Below are positions 31,311 to 40,318 of a DNA stretch of 64,000 nt, piece by piece. Numbering within the stretch: the stretch's first letter is position 1; the number at the start of each line of letters is the position of its first letter. This DNA comes from Acidobacteriota bacterium. Lineage in GTDB: Bacteria; Acidobacteriota; Thermoanaerobaculia; Thermoanaerobaculales; Thermoanaerobaculaceae. A program made the position numbers and the translations under genes. The stretch spans positions 62,001-126,000 of the forward strand of contig JACQZW010000045.1 in the NCBI GenBank assembly GCA_016213675.1, in the 5' to 3' direction. The notes below the pieces were generated by a model, which had not been told where the DNA came from, ran no database searches, and saw only the letters and a list, made by a program, of their open reading frames with translations.

Positions 31311-31946
31311 ATGGCCCGGATCGAGTTCACCGACAACTACCAGGATCTCTCCACCGAGACCGGATTCCAGTTCAAGTTCGTCTGCGAGACGTGCGGCAAC
31401 GGGTACATGTCGAGCTGGCAGGCGAACAAGACCGGCATCGCCGGCTCGGTCGTCCGCGCCGCCGGCAACATCTTCGGCGGCGTCTTCGGCCGCGCCTCGC
31501 ACGGCAGCTACGAGATCCAGAAGGCGATCGGCGGCCCCGAGCACGATCGCGCCCTCGAGGCCGCCGTCGCCGAGATCCGCCCGCAGTTCCTCCAGTGCAA
31601 GCGGTGCGGCCAGTGGGTGTGTCACGAGATCTGCTGGAACAACGACCGGAGCCTGTGCAAGAACTGCGCGCCGATCCTCCAGCGCGAGCTTGCCGCGGTC
31701 CAGGCGCAGATCACCGTGGACCAGGCACAGCAGAAGCTGCGCGAGACCGACCTGACCGCCGGCATCGACGTCACCGCCGAAGCCACCGTGTCGTGCCCGA
31801 GCTGCGGCGCCGAGACCGCGCCGGGCAAGTTCTGCTCGGAGTGCGGCGCGGCGCTCAAGCCCAAGAGCGAGTGCCCGAAGTGCGGCGCCAAGACAGCGCC
31901 GGGTGCGAAGTTCTGCCCCGAGTGCGGCCAGCGGCTCGTCCCATGA
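31311..31946 (+). CDS. multi-zinc-ribbon protein
   Basis: The 211-residue protein starts at ATG 31311 after GGAGG. Four Cys pairs suggest several zinc sites: FVCETCGNGY (about residue 25), LQCKRCGQWVCHEICW with SLCKNC (about 90-120), and two C-terminal double zinc ribbons CPSCGAE...FCSECGA and CPKCGAK...FCPECGQ. The middle includes a short coiled coil. The ATGA overlap with the next gene indicates coupled translation. The function is not evident; such ribbons often serve in protein or nucleic acid binding. Confidence 0.75.
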   Translation: MARIEFTDNYQDLSTETGFQFKFVCETCGNGYMSSWQANKTGIAGSVVRAAGNIFGGVFGRASHGSYEIQKAIGGPEHDRALEAAVAEIRPQFLQCKRCGQWVCHEICWNNDRSLCKNCAPILQRELAAVQAQITVDQAQQKLRETDLTAGIDVTAEATVSCPSCGAETAPGKFCSECGAALKPKSECPKCGAKTAPGAKFCPECGQRLVP

Positions 31947-33106
31947 CCGGTCCGTGCGCCGTGGACGGCCTCGGCATGGCGGGCCAGGCCAGGTGGCGAC
32001 TCGATGAAGCCTCGCTGGTGGTCGCCCCGTCCGGTGGGACGCCGCGGACGCTCCCGCTCGCCGAGATCGCCGGCGTCGGCGGCGACGAGCACACGCTCTC
32101 GCTCGCCGTCTCCGGGCAGAGCCTCGTCCTGTCGAGGCTCGGCGCCGACGGCCCCGGGCTGGTCGCGGAGCTGTGGAAACGGTGGCTCCCGCTCCGGGCC
32201 GCCGGCCTCCGCCTGACCGGCGGCGGCCCGCCCAGGACGTTTTCGGGAGCCTTGCTCGGCGGGGCCGCGCCGGAGCCGTTCCGGGCGCTCCTCCACGACG
32301 ATGTGCTGCTGCTCGCCCCGGCTGGCGGCGACGTGCAGCCCGTCTTCCTCGCCCTCGCCGACAGCGTGGGCTACGAGGAGGCGGAGTACGCGATCGAGCT
32401 CCGGATGGCCGATGGCCGGCGCCTGCGGCTGGGCCGGATGGCGGCGCAGACCGCCCCGTTCGTCGCGGCGCTCCGGGCCGCCCGCACGACGTTGGCCGAC
32501 CGGGCCACCGCCACCCACGCGGCCCACCTGCCGACGCTCCTCATGGCCGCCCGCATGGCCCTCACGGCGCGCTGGCTGCCCGGGCGTTTCGTCGCCCTCG
32601 ACGACCTCGGGCGGCACGTCCCCGGCTTCGTCGCGGCAATGGCCTCGAGCTGGCTCGCGGCGTGCCCGCGGCGCGCCCAGGCCGAGCACCTCCTCGGCTG
32701 GGCCGACGCCGGCCGCGTCTTCCTCGGGTACGGCTCGCTCGACAGCGTGCCGCCGCCCGCCGAGGACCAGGGCGACAGAACGGCTGGGGAGGACGATGCC
32801 GATACGCTCCTGTGCCTGCTCGCCGGCCGCGGCGACCGCTGGGCGCTCGAAGTGCTGTCGGTCGGCGACTTCGCGACCTACGTCTTCACCGGCGGACCCG
32901 AGCTGCCACTGCTGGCGTCGCAGTTGCTCTGCGCACCGCAGTTCTCCCGCGAGGCGCTGTACCTGCCGGTCGCCAAGCTCACCGGACCGCGCGCCGCGCT
33001 CGCCATCGCCGCTCGCGAGCTGCCGTTCCTCGTCGAGCTGCGCCGGCGTCTCGCCGGGCGGTTCGTGCACGGCGACCTCGAGGCCTGGAAGCGGCAGGTC
33101 GGCTGA
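31943..33106 (+). CDS. hypothetical protein coupled to the zinc-ribbon protein
   Basis: The 387-residue protein has no signal peptide or membrane span. The first 160 residues show repeated strand patterns (ARWRLDEASLVVAPSGGTPRTLPLAEIAGVG), suggesting two pleckstrin-homology-like barrels. The rest is helical, with an Asp/Glu-rich loop at about residues 275-290. The ATG overlaps the zinc-ribbon stop by 4 bp, so the two products probably act together. No family is recognised. Confidence 0.65.
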   Translation: MTGPCAVDGLGMAGQARWRLDEASLVVAPSGGTPRTLPLAEIAGVGGDEHTLSLAVSGQSLVLSRLGADGPGLVAELWKRWLPLRAAGLRLTGGGPPRTFSGALLGGAAPEPFRALLHDDVLLLAPAGGDVQPVFLALADSVGYEEAEYAIELRMADGRRLRLGRMAAQTAPFVAALRAARTTLADRATATHAAHLPTLLMAARMALTARWLPGRFVALDDLGRHVPGFVAAMASSWLAACPRRAQAEHLLGWADAGRVFLGYGSLDSVPPPAEDQGDRTAGEDDADTLLCLLAGRGDRWALEVLSVGDFATYVFTGGPELPLLASQLLCAPQFSREALYLPVAKLTGPRAALAIAARELPFLVELRRRLAGRFVHGDLEAWKRQVG

Positions 33107-33147
33107 GGACCAACACGCGTGGCCCGTGGCCCTGCCGAACCCAGCGA

Positions 33148-34068
33148 TCAGTCGGCGTGGACGCGGGGCTTCGGGAAGGCCAGCGACAGGGCGGTGGCGG
33201 CGCCGAGGACCAGGGCGACGACGAGCAGCGAGACCGCGGTCGGGACCTCGTACACCTCCGACAGCAGCATCTTGGCGCCGATGAGCACGAGCACGAGGGC
33301 GAGCGCTGGCTGCAGGAAGCGCAGGCTCGACAGCGCCCCGGCGAGGAACGAGTACAGCGCACGCAGGCCGATCACCGCGAAGATGTTCGAGGTGTAGACG
33401 ACGAACGGGTCGCGCGAGACGGCCAGTACGGCCGGGACCGAGTCGACCGCGAACATCAGGTCGGTGCTCTCGATGGCGAGCAGGACGAGGATCAGCGGCG
33501 TGAAGCGGAGGGCGCCGTCGACGCGCACCGTGAACGCCTGGCCGTGGTGCTCCCTGACGAGCGGCAGCACGCGGCTCGCCCAGCGCACGACGAAGTTCTT
33601 CTCCGGGTGCACCTGCTCGCCATCCGACAGGCCGAGCTTCGCGCCCGTGGCGATCAGCACGACCCCGAGGACGTAGATCAGCCAGTGGAAGCGGGAAAGC
33701 AACGCCACGCCGGCGAAGATGAAGATGCCGCGCATGACGATCGCCCCGACGATCCCCCAGAACAGCACCCGGTGCTGATACTCGCGCTTGACGCCGAAGT
33801 ACGTGAACAGGGCCAGGAAGACGAACAGGTTGTCCACCGACAGCGACTGCTCGATGAGGAACGCAGTGACGTAGGCCATGGCCGCGTCGGTGCCGCGGGT
33901 GAACCCGACGAAGAGGGAGAACAGCAGGCCCGTTCCGACGAACAGGGCACTCCACATGCCGGCCTCGCGGACGCTGCGATGGCGCGTGCTCTTGTGGAAG
34001 ACCAGCATGTCGAGGGTCATCAGACCCACGACGACGACCGCGAACACGACCCACGACCAGATACCCAT
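33148..34068 (-). CDS. TerC/Alx-family membrane protein
   Basis: The 306-residue protein has about eight to nine membrane spans. Conserved motifs are the EQSLSVDNLFVFL segment and AIESTDLMFAVDSVPAVLAVSRDPF, typical of TerC/Alx, a family linked to manganese or other metal export and to loading of exported metalloenzymes. ATG 34068 with GGAGGGAG upstream is preferred over an upstream start in the same frame. No yybP-ykoY-type leader is visible upstream. Confidence 0.9.
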   Translation of the reverse strand: MGIWSWVVFAVVVVGLMTLDMLVFHKSTRHRSVREAGMWSALFVGTGLLFSLFVGFTRGTDAAMAYVTAFLIEQSLSVDNLFVFLALFTYFGVKREYQHRVLFWGIVGAIVMRGIFIFAGVALLSRFHWLIYVLGVVLIATGAKLGLSDGEQVHPEKNFVVRWASRVLPLVREHHGQAFTVRVDGALRFTPLILVLLAIESTDLMFAVDSVPAVLAVSRDPFVVYTSNIFAVIGLRALYSFLAGALSSLRFLQPALALVLVLIGAKMLLSEVYEVPTAVSLLVVALVLGAATALSLAFPKPRVHAD

Positions 34069-34129
34069 CGACCCACTCCCTCCGGCGAATCCTACCCCGC
34101 CCTCCGGGGGCACCGAGCGCTCCGGCCCG

Positions 34130-36802
34130 TCAGAAAGCCGGCGCCAGGAACACTGCGTTGGCGAGCAGCAGCATGCTCGACACCGTGAAGGCACGTGCCG
34201 CCGGGTCCTCGGCGAACGCGATCACCCGTCCCCGCCCGTGGCCCTGGACCATCAGGTAGGCCTTGCGGGGAAGCTGGGCGCGGGACGCCTTGAGCATGAA
34301 GCCCGACCGGACGAGGTCGGCGGCCGGCGCGTAGATGCCGACGTTGACGCCCTGGTCGAGCTTGAGCGGCTGCAGCACGCGGGCCGAGTCGACCAGCACG
34401 TCGACTCGCCCGGAAGGAAACCCGGCGGCCAGGATCCGCTCGGCGTCGAGCTCGACACGAACGATCGCGCCCGGCACCGAGGGCGGCCGTTCGTCGCTCG
34501 GGGAGACGAAGGTGTCGTAGTCGAACGGCTTGCCCGCAGGGGTCTCGGCCTTCGGCTCGTCCTTGCCCTTCTCCTTGACCTCGACCGACCCCTTGCCCGC
34601 GTCACCGTCGCCTCCGCCGCGCTTCTCCGGCTTGGAGGCGAGCAGGCCGACCTTCTCGCCGGTCAGGAACTCCGCCCCCTCGCCCACCGCGATCAGCGTG
34701 CCTCCGTCGCGCACCCAGGGTCCGAGGCGCCGGGCGCCGTCCTCGCCGAGCATGCGTGTATAGCCGCCGCGCGCCGCGTCCGGGAGGATGACGACGTCGA
34801 AGCGCGACAGGTCAGCCTGGGCGAGCGCGCCGGTGCGCACCACCGTGACCGGGTACCCGTAGGTCCGCTCGAGGGCGTGCCGGAGGTGTCCGGCACCGCT
34901 CGCCCGCGTTGGAGTGTCCCAGGCGAGCGCGATCCGCGGTGCCGTCAGCCGTTTGACGCTCGTCGACCCGAGGTCGATGCCCGCATCGGCGTAGCCGGAA
35001 TCCACGCCGACGAGCTCGACACCGCTCTGCCTGGCGATGCTCTCGAGGCGCTCGTCGAGTCGCTCCGGGTTGGCGCTGCGGCGAATCACGAGGCAGCCGC
35101 GGTCGAACCGCTGGCCGCCGATCGTGAACGGTTTGCCAGCGGCCTCCACAGTCACCTTCTCGCGGTGCAGGAGAGCCAGCACCCGGACCGCCGCCGGCCC
35201 GTTCCAGCGCACCAGGTAGGCGACCCTGCCGGCGCCGACGACGCGCCCCGGCCGGGACTCGCCGGCGACGACGGCGCGCATCCCGTCGGCAGCGGGGATC
35301 GCCGCCAACGGGCTCACCGGGACACCCCACAGCAGCGGCAACGACCACCCGGTGATGTCGTAGATCTGGTCCGGGAGACGCTTGGCGTCGCGCCGCTCCT
35401 GCTCGCCCTCGAACTCGTCGCCCATCGGGGCGTGGGGCTCGAGCAGCGCCCGGGCCAACCGGCCGAGCGGCTGGGCCGCCGCGATCACGAAGCTGCCGGG
35501 CTGCAGGGAGCCGGCGGCGGTGACGACCTCGGACACCTCCACGCCCTGCCTGGCCAGGAGCCCGGCGAGGGCACGCGCCCGGTCCCTGTCGTCCCCCGCC
35601 TCGAGCACCCACCCGCGAGTGCTCCCCTTCCCGCCGTCGGCGACCGCCGCGCGGCGGAACGCGTGCCACGCCTTGACGACGCGCTCCCGCTGCCGCGCCG
35701 CCACAAGGCAGGTGGAGAATGAGCTGACCAGGTGGTGCTGCACCGTCTGCGCGTAGGTCAGCTCCCCGCCGTCCTTCAGCGCGGTGACCATGCCCCTGCT
35801 GGAGGCCTGCTCGAAGGTCATGCCCACCGCGCCGTTGAACAGCGGCCACGACTCGCCGTAGCCCGGGTAGAACGAGTCGAACTGCTCGCGCGTCCAGTAC
35901 CGCCACCCGCGCTCGTCGAAGGCGCCTGCGATCGCCCTCCCGAACACGTCCCACAGCGCCTTCTGCTCGCCGGTGATCAAGGGATGATGGGGCTCGGCCG
36001 GTGGCGCGAAGAAGTACCCCTGGTCCGCTCCCATCTCGTGGAGGTCGACGGCGACGGACGGGTGCCAGGCGAGCAGGGCCCGCACGCGGGCCTCGGTCTC
36101 AGGGTGCGTGAGGGCGAACCAGTCGCGGTTGAGGTCGAACAGATCATGCGAGAAGCGCCCGCCGGGCCACGGCTGGACGTGCTCGGCGCTGGCCGGCTCG
36201 GGATCGGATCGCGTGCCCCGCGCCTGGCGCAGCGAGGCGAGGAACCTGGCCCGGCCGTCGGGGTTCTGTGCCGGGTCGAGTATGACGACGGCGCCCGAGA
36301 GGATCTCGTGCACCTCCGGACTGTCGCCGAACGCGAGGAGGTGCGCCAGCGCCAGAGCGGCCTCACCGCCGGACGGCTCGTCGCCGTGGACCGAGCCGCC
36401 GATCCAGACCACCACCGGCACCCTCGCAGCCAGAATGTCGATCTCGGCCGCGGGGACACGCCGCGGGTCGGCGAGGCGGTCGAGGTCGGCACGGATCGCC
36501 TCGAGGCGGGAGATGTGCTCCGCGGCCGACACCGCCAGCATCAGGAGCGGACGACCCTCCTGCGAGCGACCGAGGTCGATCAGCCGGACCCGCGCCGGAG
36601 CGGCGGCGGCGAGGAAGCGCGCGTACGCGGCGACCTGCTCGGGATCGGAGACGTCCTCTCCCCAGTCGTGACCGAGCACCGTCGCCACCTGAGGGGTGTC
36701 GGCGGGGAACGCGGCGGCGGGCAAGACCTCGAAGAAGGAGGCGGACAAGCCGCGCGCCAGCACCAGCGTGAGTGCTGCAACCGCCCAGGGCTTAACGCTC
36801 AC
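34130..36802 (-). CDS. secreted M14-family zinc carboxypeptidase-like protein
   Basis: The 890-residue product is taken from GTG 36802, with GGAGGG 4 bp upstream; GTG 36814 is the alternative. A signal peptide is followed by an M14 domain: zinc ligands in SVHGDEPSG (HxxE) and the later VDLHEMG His, and the catalytic Glu probably in MTFEQASSRG. The C-terminal half has a class I glutamine amidotransferase-like or receptor-like domain (VILPDAARGGYTRML) and a Lys/Glu/Gly-rich loop near residue 760. This arrangement is common in secreted peptidases of Acidobacteriota and Bacteroidota. Confidence 0.85.
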   Translation of the reverse strand: MSVKPWAVAALTLVLARGLSASFFEVLPAAAFPADTPQVATVLGHDWGEDVSDPEQVAAYARFLAAAAPARVRLIDLGRSQEGRPLLMLAVSAAEHISRLEAIRADLDRLADPRRVPAAEIDILAARVPVVVWIGGSVHGDEPSGGEAALALAHLLAFGDSPEVHEILSGAVVILDPAQNPDGRARFLASLRQARGTRSDPEPASAEHVQPWPGGRFSHDLFDLNRDWFALTHPETEARVRALLAWHPSVAVDLHEMGADQGYFFAPPAEPHHPLITGEQKALWDVFGRAIAGAFDERGWRYWTREQFDSFYPGYGESWPLFNGAVGMTFEQASSRGMVTALKDGGELTYAQTVQHHLVSSFSTCLVAARQRERVVKAWHAFRRAAVADGGKGSTRGWVLEAGDDRDRARALAGLLARQGVEVSEVVTAAGSLQPGSFVIAAAQPLGRLARALLEPHAPMGDEFEGEQERRDAKRLPDQIYDITGWSLPLLWGVPVSPLAAIPAADGMRAVVAGESRPGRVVGAGRVAYLVRWNGPAAVRVLALLHREKVTVEAAGKPFTIGGQRFDRGCLVIRRSANPERLDERLESIARQSGVELVGVDSGYADAGIDLGSTSVKRLTAPRIALAWDTPTRASGAGHLRHALERTYGYPVTVVRTGALAQADLSRFDVVILPDAARGGYTRMLGEDGARRLGPWVRDGGTLIAVGEGAEFLTGEKVGLLASKPEKRGGGDGDAGKGSVEVKEKGKDEPKAETPAGKPFDYDTFVSPSDERPPSVPGAIVRVELDAERILAAGFPSGRVDVLVDSARVLQPLKLDQGVNVGIYAPAADLVRSGFMLKASRAQLPRKAYLMVQGHGRGRVIAFAEDPAARAFTVSSMLLLANAVFLAPAF

Positions 36803-36854
36803 GTCACCCTCCACTTCTCAGCGACCACCGAAACGGGGCCGGACCGACAGCATA

Positions 36855-36887
36855 CGACGCCCCCACACCGTCGGCATGGGGGCGTCG
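36855..36887 (-). terminator. hairpin terminator after the DUF4412-type gene
   Basis: CGACGCCCCCA (36855-36865) pairs perfectly with TGGGGGCGTCG (36877-36887) across an 11-nt loop. It lies 20 bp beyond the stop of the gene ending at 36908 and before the start of the M14 gene on the same strand. No strong T-run follows. Confidence 0.55.
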
Positions 36888-36907
36888 GGACCACGTCCGC
36901 GAGACGG

Positions 36908-37747
36908 TTACTTCTTCTTGCCGCCGAGCATCTTGGCGAGAGGGTTCTCCTCGCCGTCCTTGCCTTCGCCCCCCATCGCCCCGAACATGTCGACTTCTTC
37001 GTACCCGGCCGGCAAATCGAACGAGACGTTGGGGATCATGTCGAGCTCGAGCTTGGTGACCTCCATGATCGTCGTGGTGGTCTCGGTCTTGCCGTTCTTG
37101 TCGGTCGTCGTCTGCTTGGTGATGGTCTTGAGCGGGAAGCCCTGGATCTTCCCAGCCTGGGCGCGCACGAGCTTGTCGAACTCCTCGTCGCCCATCTTCG
37201 GAGGCGACTTGCGCAGCCAGATGCCGAGCGCCGCCTCGACCAGCTTGGGTGCGGCCCAGACCTCCTTGTCCTGGACGATCTTCGAGTTCTGCTTCATGCC
37301 CATGAAGCTCATCGACATCGTGTAGGAGACGCGGAACGTGTAGTGGGTCGTCGGCAGGCCGACGATGACGCCGCCCATCTCCTCGCCGAGGTCCTCCGTC
37401 TTCACGTCGGAGAACTTCATGTTCATCATCTTGCTGACACCGCCGACCATCTGGCCCATCGACTCGAGATCGAACTTGGAGTACGTCTTCTCCTTGGGAT
37501 TGACGAAGAACATGTTGGCCCCGCCGTCCTTGGTCAGCATGTAGCCGCCCTTGGCCATCATCGGGTTGCCGCTCTCGACGAACTCCACGCGGGCGTTGTC
37601 GCCGTGCACCCACCCCTTGACGGTCGAAGCCTGGGCCTGTCCAGCGCGCCCGTCGCCCTTGGTCGTCGCCTCGTAGTACACGCCGGCCATAGCCTGGGCC
37701 GACAGCAGCAAACCAAGACACACCGCAACCACGAGAGCTCTCCTCAT
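36908..37747 (-). CDS. secreted protein with DUF4412-like domain
   Basis: The 279-residue product has a signal peptide (MRRALVVAVCLGLLLSAQAMAG) and then GVYYEATTKGDGRAGQAQ and strand-rich sequence typical of DUF4412-type periplasmic proteins (MNMKFSDVKTEDLG, LPTTHYTFRVSYTM). The C-terminus is Lys/Gly/Met-rich. GGGGGAT lies 7 bp before ATG 37747. The fold resembles LolA-like lipoprotein-binding barrels, but this is inference. No enzymatic motif is visible. Confidence 0.65.
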   Translation of the reverse strand: MRRALVVAVCLGLLLSAQAMAGVYYEATTKGDGRAGQAQASTVKGWVHGDNARVEFVESGNPMMAKGGYMLTKDGGANMFFVNPKEKTYSKFDLESMGQMVGGVSKMMNMKFSDVKTEDLGEEMGGVIVGLPTTHYTFRVSYTMSMSFMGMKQNSKIVQDKEVWAAPKLVEAALGIWLRKSPPKMGDEEFDKLVRAQAGKIQGFPLKTITKQTTTDKNGKTETTTTIMEVTKLELDMIPNVSFDLPAGYEEVDMFGAMGGEGKDGEENPLAKMLGGKKK

Positions 37748-37829
37748 CGCGTGATCCCCCTTTCGGCGTTGTTCATTTTCGCTTGCGCCGCGGACGGCCG
37801 CACGCACGGGGCGGTCGCCCCCTGGCACC

Positions 37830-38069
37830 CTAGACGTTGACGACCTGGCGGATCTCGGGCACGCGGGTCTTCAGCCGCTCCTCGACGAAGCCGACGAGGG
37901 TCATGGTGGCCATCGGACAGCCGCCGCACGCCCCGAGCAGGCGCACCTTGACGATCCCCGCGTCCACTCCGACCAGCTCGACGTCACCGCCGTCCATCTG
38001 CAGCGCCGGCCTGACCTCCTCGAGCGCCGCCTGAACCCGTTCCTGCAACACTGCACCGGTTTCCGTCAT
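37830..38069 (-). CDS. NifU C-terminal-domain (Nfu-type) Fe-S scaffold protein
   Basis: The 79-residue protein is a standalone Nfu domain. RPALQMDGGDVELVGVD is the family signature and GACGGCPMATMTL holds the CxxC that binds a bridging Fe-S cluster between subunits. ATG 38069 follows GGGAGGG at 5 bp; an upstream in-frame start adds ten residues without support. It lies downstream of no other isc or suf gene, so it may act as a carrier for Fe-S enzymes such as IorA. Confidence 0.9.
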   Translation of the reverse strand: MTETGAVLQERVQAALEEVRPALQMDGGDVELVGVDAGIVKVRLLGACGGCPMATMTLVGFVEERLKTRVPEIRQVVNV

Positions 38070-38160
38070 CACGACCCTCCCAACCACTGGCGCCGACATT
38101 CTATTCTCGCCTCCCGGCGAGAGCCACCCTCGAGCCGACTCGCCTCTGCCGACCGCCTTC

Positions 38161-38169
38161 TGCTACCGT
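38161..38169 (+). promoter_or_regulatory. extended -10 element before the sigma-factor operon
   Basis: TGC-TACCGT lies 53 bp before the sigma-factor start, sharing the TGCTA-N3-T pattern of the elements near 10.19 and 20.22 kb. No -35 hexamer at 17 bp is recognisable. Autoregulation by the ECF sigma factor itself would need different boxes, which I do not see. Confidence 0.3.
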
Positions 38170-38221
38170 ACGCCCATGCAGCCCGGTCAGGGGGTCGCGA
38201 ACCTCGGCGAAGGAGTTTCCG

Positions 38222-38824
38222 TTGGATAGGGCGATGACCAACGAAGCCCTCGAGCGGATCGTCGAGCGTTGCCGGGCCGGAGACGACCACGCCTGGGAGG
38301 AGCTCGTCGACGCCACCGCCAGCGACCTCTACCGGATGGCCGTGAGCTTCACCCGGCACCGCGGCGAGGCCGAGGACCTCACGCAGGAGGTCTTCCTCAA
38401 GCTGTGGCAGAACCTGCACCGCTACGAGCCCGGCTCGACGTTCCGGGCCTGGGCCTTCCGCATCGCGCGCAACATGTTCGTCGACGCCTACCGGCGGGCC
38501 CGCAACGAGCGCAAGGCCACCTGGGTCGACCCGGAGTTCCTCGAGAGCCTCCCCGGCGGCGACGACCCGCACACCAGCACCGTGCGCCAGCAACGGCTCG
38601 AAATGGCCCGGTCGGCACTCGGACGGCTTCCCGAGGACCTCGCCAAGCTCATCCTCCTGCGCGACTTCGCAGACTGGAGCTACGAGGAGTTGGCCGAGGA
38701 GCTGACCCTTCCCCTCGGAACCGTGAAGTCACGCCTAAACCGCGCGCGGCGGGAGCTGGCCGCGGTGATGGCGACGCAGCTCACGCCCCGCGCCGCGATG
38801 ACTCCGGTGGGAGCTCGGCCATGA
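38222..38824 (+). CDS. ECF-type RNA polymerase sigma factor
   Basis: The 200-residue protein has sigma region 2 (VSFTRHRGEAEDLTQEVFLKLW, then FRAWAFRIARNMFVDAYRR) and region 4 (LPEDLAKLILLRDFADWSYEEL with GTVKSRLNRARREL). TTG 38222 is chosen because GGAG lies 6 bp upstream; ATG 38234 is an alternative. The stop overlaps the anti-sigma start by 4 bp. The regulon and inducing signal are unknown, but the neighbouring membrane protein is a candidate target or partner. Confidence 0.92.
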   Translation: MDRAMTNEALERIVERCRAGDDHAWEELVDATASDLYRMAVSFTRHRGEAEDLTQEVFLKLWQNLHRYEPGSTFRAWAFRIARNMFVDAYRRARNERKATWVDPEFLESLPGGDDPHTSTVRQQRLEMARSALGRLPEDLAKLILLRDFADWSYEELAEELTLPLGTVKSRLNRARRELAAVMATQLTPRAAMTPVGARP

Positions 38825-39588
38825 AGGCGTGCGACGAGCTTCTCGACCGCCTCGAAGCGGCAGGGCCCGCCGAGTTGCCTGACGAGCTGGCCGCCCACGC
38901 CCAGGTCTGTGACGACTGCCGTCAGGCCGTGGCTCGTGCCCAGGGGATCGAGGAGGGCGGGCATGCTGTCCGCGGCCTCCGCGCTCCCGCCGAGCTGGTC
39001 GGCCGGATCAAGGGCATGCGCCGCCTGCCGCTGGCCTGCGAGGGCGCCCTCGAGCTGACGTCGGCTGCCCTCGACGGCGACCTCGGACCGGCAGGCCGCG
39101 AGCAGCTCGTGGCCCACATGCACGCCTGCGAGTCGTGTCAGGCGTTCTGGGAGGCGATGGCGACGCTGCAGGAGGCCGGCCGACTGACGCCCGTCGGAGC
39201 GCGGTTCCGTGCCCGACTCGCGATTCACCCCCGGCGTCGCGTCGACGCCCGCCGCCGCGGCTCGATCTTCGACCTCCGGCTCGCGACGGCCGCCGCCTAC
39301 CTCATCGCCGCGATGACCGTCGTCCTCGTCGGCAATCCAGCGAGCATCGCCCGCGCCTCGAGCGCCGGCGTGGAGAAGGCCCAGCTCTACACCCGCGCGG
39401 CCGTCGAGAACCGCCTCGAGAGCCTCACGCGGCGCGCCAGGACCGCCGTCCTGTCAGCCCAGGACTGGCTGACCGACAACGCCTCGGCCGCCTGGGAACA
39501 GGCCAGGGGTCTGGTCCGGCGCCCAGCAGCGAACCCGCCGTCGGCCACCGACGTTAGTACGGGCAGAGACGAAGGGAAGCAACCATGA
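38821..39588 (+). CDS. anti-sigma factor with zinc-finger and membrane anchor
   Basis: The 255-residue protein has two HxxxCxxC motifs, HAQVCDDC (about residue 27) and HMHACESC (about 100), of the zinc-binding anti-sigma type. One membrane span follows (about 157-175, ATAAAYLIAAMTVVLVG), then a 75-residue exterior or coiled region. It would hold the upstream sigma factor at the membrane until a signal releases it. Both ends have 4-bp overlaps with neighbours. Confidence 0.85.
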   Translation: MKACDELLDRLEAAGPAELPDELAAHAQVCDDCRQAVARAQGIEEGGHAVRGLRAPAELVGRIKGMRRLPLACEGALELTSAALDGDLGPAGREQLVAHMHACESCQAFWEAMATLQEAGRLTPVGARFRARLAIHPRRRVDARRRGSIFDLRLATAAAYLIAAMTVVLVGNPASIARASSAGVEKAQLYTRAAVENRLESLTRRARTAVLSAQDWLTDNASAAWEQARGLVRRPAANPPSATDVSTGRDEGKQP

Positions 39589-40157
39589 CCAGCGAAAACA
39601 CCAACCCCGTGATCACCCCGAGCGCCGCAGTCATCGCCGAACCGGTGGCGCCGCCCCCGCCCCTGCCCTCGACCTCCCCGGCGACCCCGACGCGCCGGTA
39701 CGCACCCGGGCTGGCCACCTGGCTCTCGCTCATCCCCGGCCTGGGCCACGTCTACCTCGGCCTGTACCAGCGGGCCGTCATCTTCTTCTGCGCCGGCGCG
39801 GCCGCCGCCTGGTTCACGGACCGGGCCGACATCGGCCCACTGCTGATCTTCTTCGTCTGGCCGTTCACGATGATCGACGCCAACCGTCAGGCGCACGCCA
39901 TCAACTCCGGGCTGTGCCCCGAACCGCTCGCCGGCGCGGAGTACCCCAAGAGCCGCCACCGCAGCAACCTCGGGTTCGGCGTGTTCCTCACCGTCATCGG
40001 CCTGTTCATGCTCTACAACCAGTTCTACCCGGTCGACATGACCTTCCTGCTCGACTGGTGGCCGATGTTCCTAGTGCTGGCGGGCGTCTACCTCGTGGCC
40101 CGGCACTTCCTCGAGCAGAAGCGCCGCCAGGAGGCCGACTCGCAGGTCATCGAGTAG
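39585..40157 (+). CDS. TM2-like/DUF5668-type membrane protein of the sigma operon
   Basis: The 190-residue product has a Pro/Ala-rich N-terminal segment, a TM2-like pair with the turn LSLIPGLGHVYLGLYQRAVIFF, and two further spans (GVFLTVIGLFMLYNQF and WWPMFLVLAGVYLV) of DUF5668/LiaI-like type. Envelope-stress operons often contain such proteins. ATG 39585 overlaps the anti-sigma stop. Confidence 0.7.
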   Translation: MTSENTNPVITPSAAVIAEPVAPPPPLPSTSPATPTRRYAPGLATWLSLIPGLGHVYLGLYQRAVIFFCAGAAAAWFTDRADIGPLLIFFVWPFTMIDANRQAHAINSGLCPEPLAGAEYPKSRHRSNLGFGVFLTVIGLFMLYNQFYPVDMTFLLDWWPMFLVLAGVYLVARHFLEQKRRQEADSQVIE

Positions 40158-40206
40158 CGGTTCGACCGCGGCGGGTCCTGCCGGGACCTGCGAGACGTTC
40201 CTCTCA

Positions 40207-40243
40207 ACGACAAGGCGCCCGGACAACCGGGCGCCGTTGTCGT
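40207..40243. terminator. bidirectional hairpin terminator
   Basis: ACGACAAGGCGCCCGG (40207-40222) pairs with the complementary half at 40227-40243 across an ACAA loop, with one bulged base. It lies between the sigma operon and trpS, which converge, so it probably serves both strands. Confidence 0.65.
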
Positions 40244-40318
40244 CCCGAGCCAGGACACGCCAGGCGACGTTGGGTCTCCGACCTTACGACTCGGCCCTCG
40301 CCTGTCGGGCGCAGATCC

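Noticed and set aside
37748-37829. Longer start for the DUF4412-type protein
   Set aside because: The extra residues precede a clean signal peptide and the ATG at 37747 has a good ribosome-binding site.
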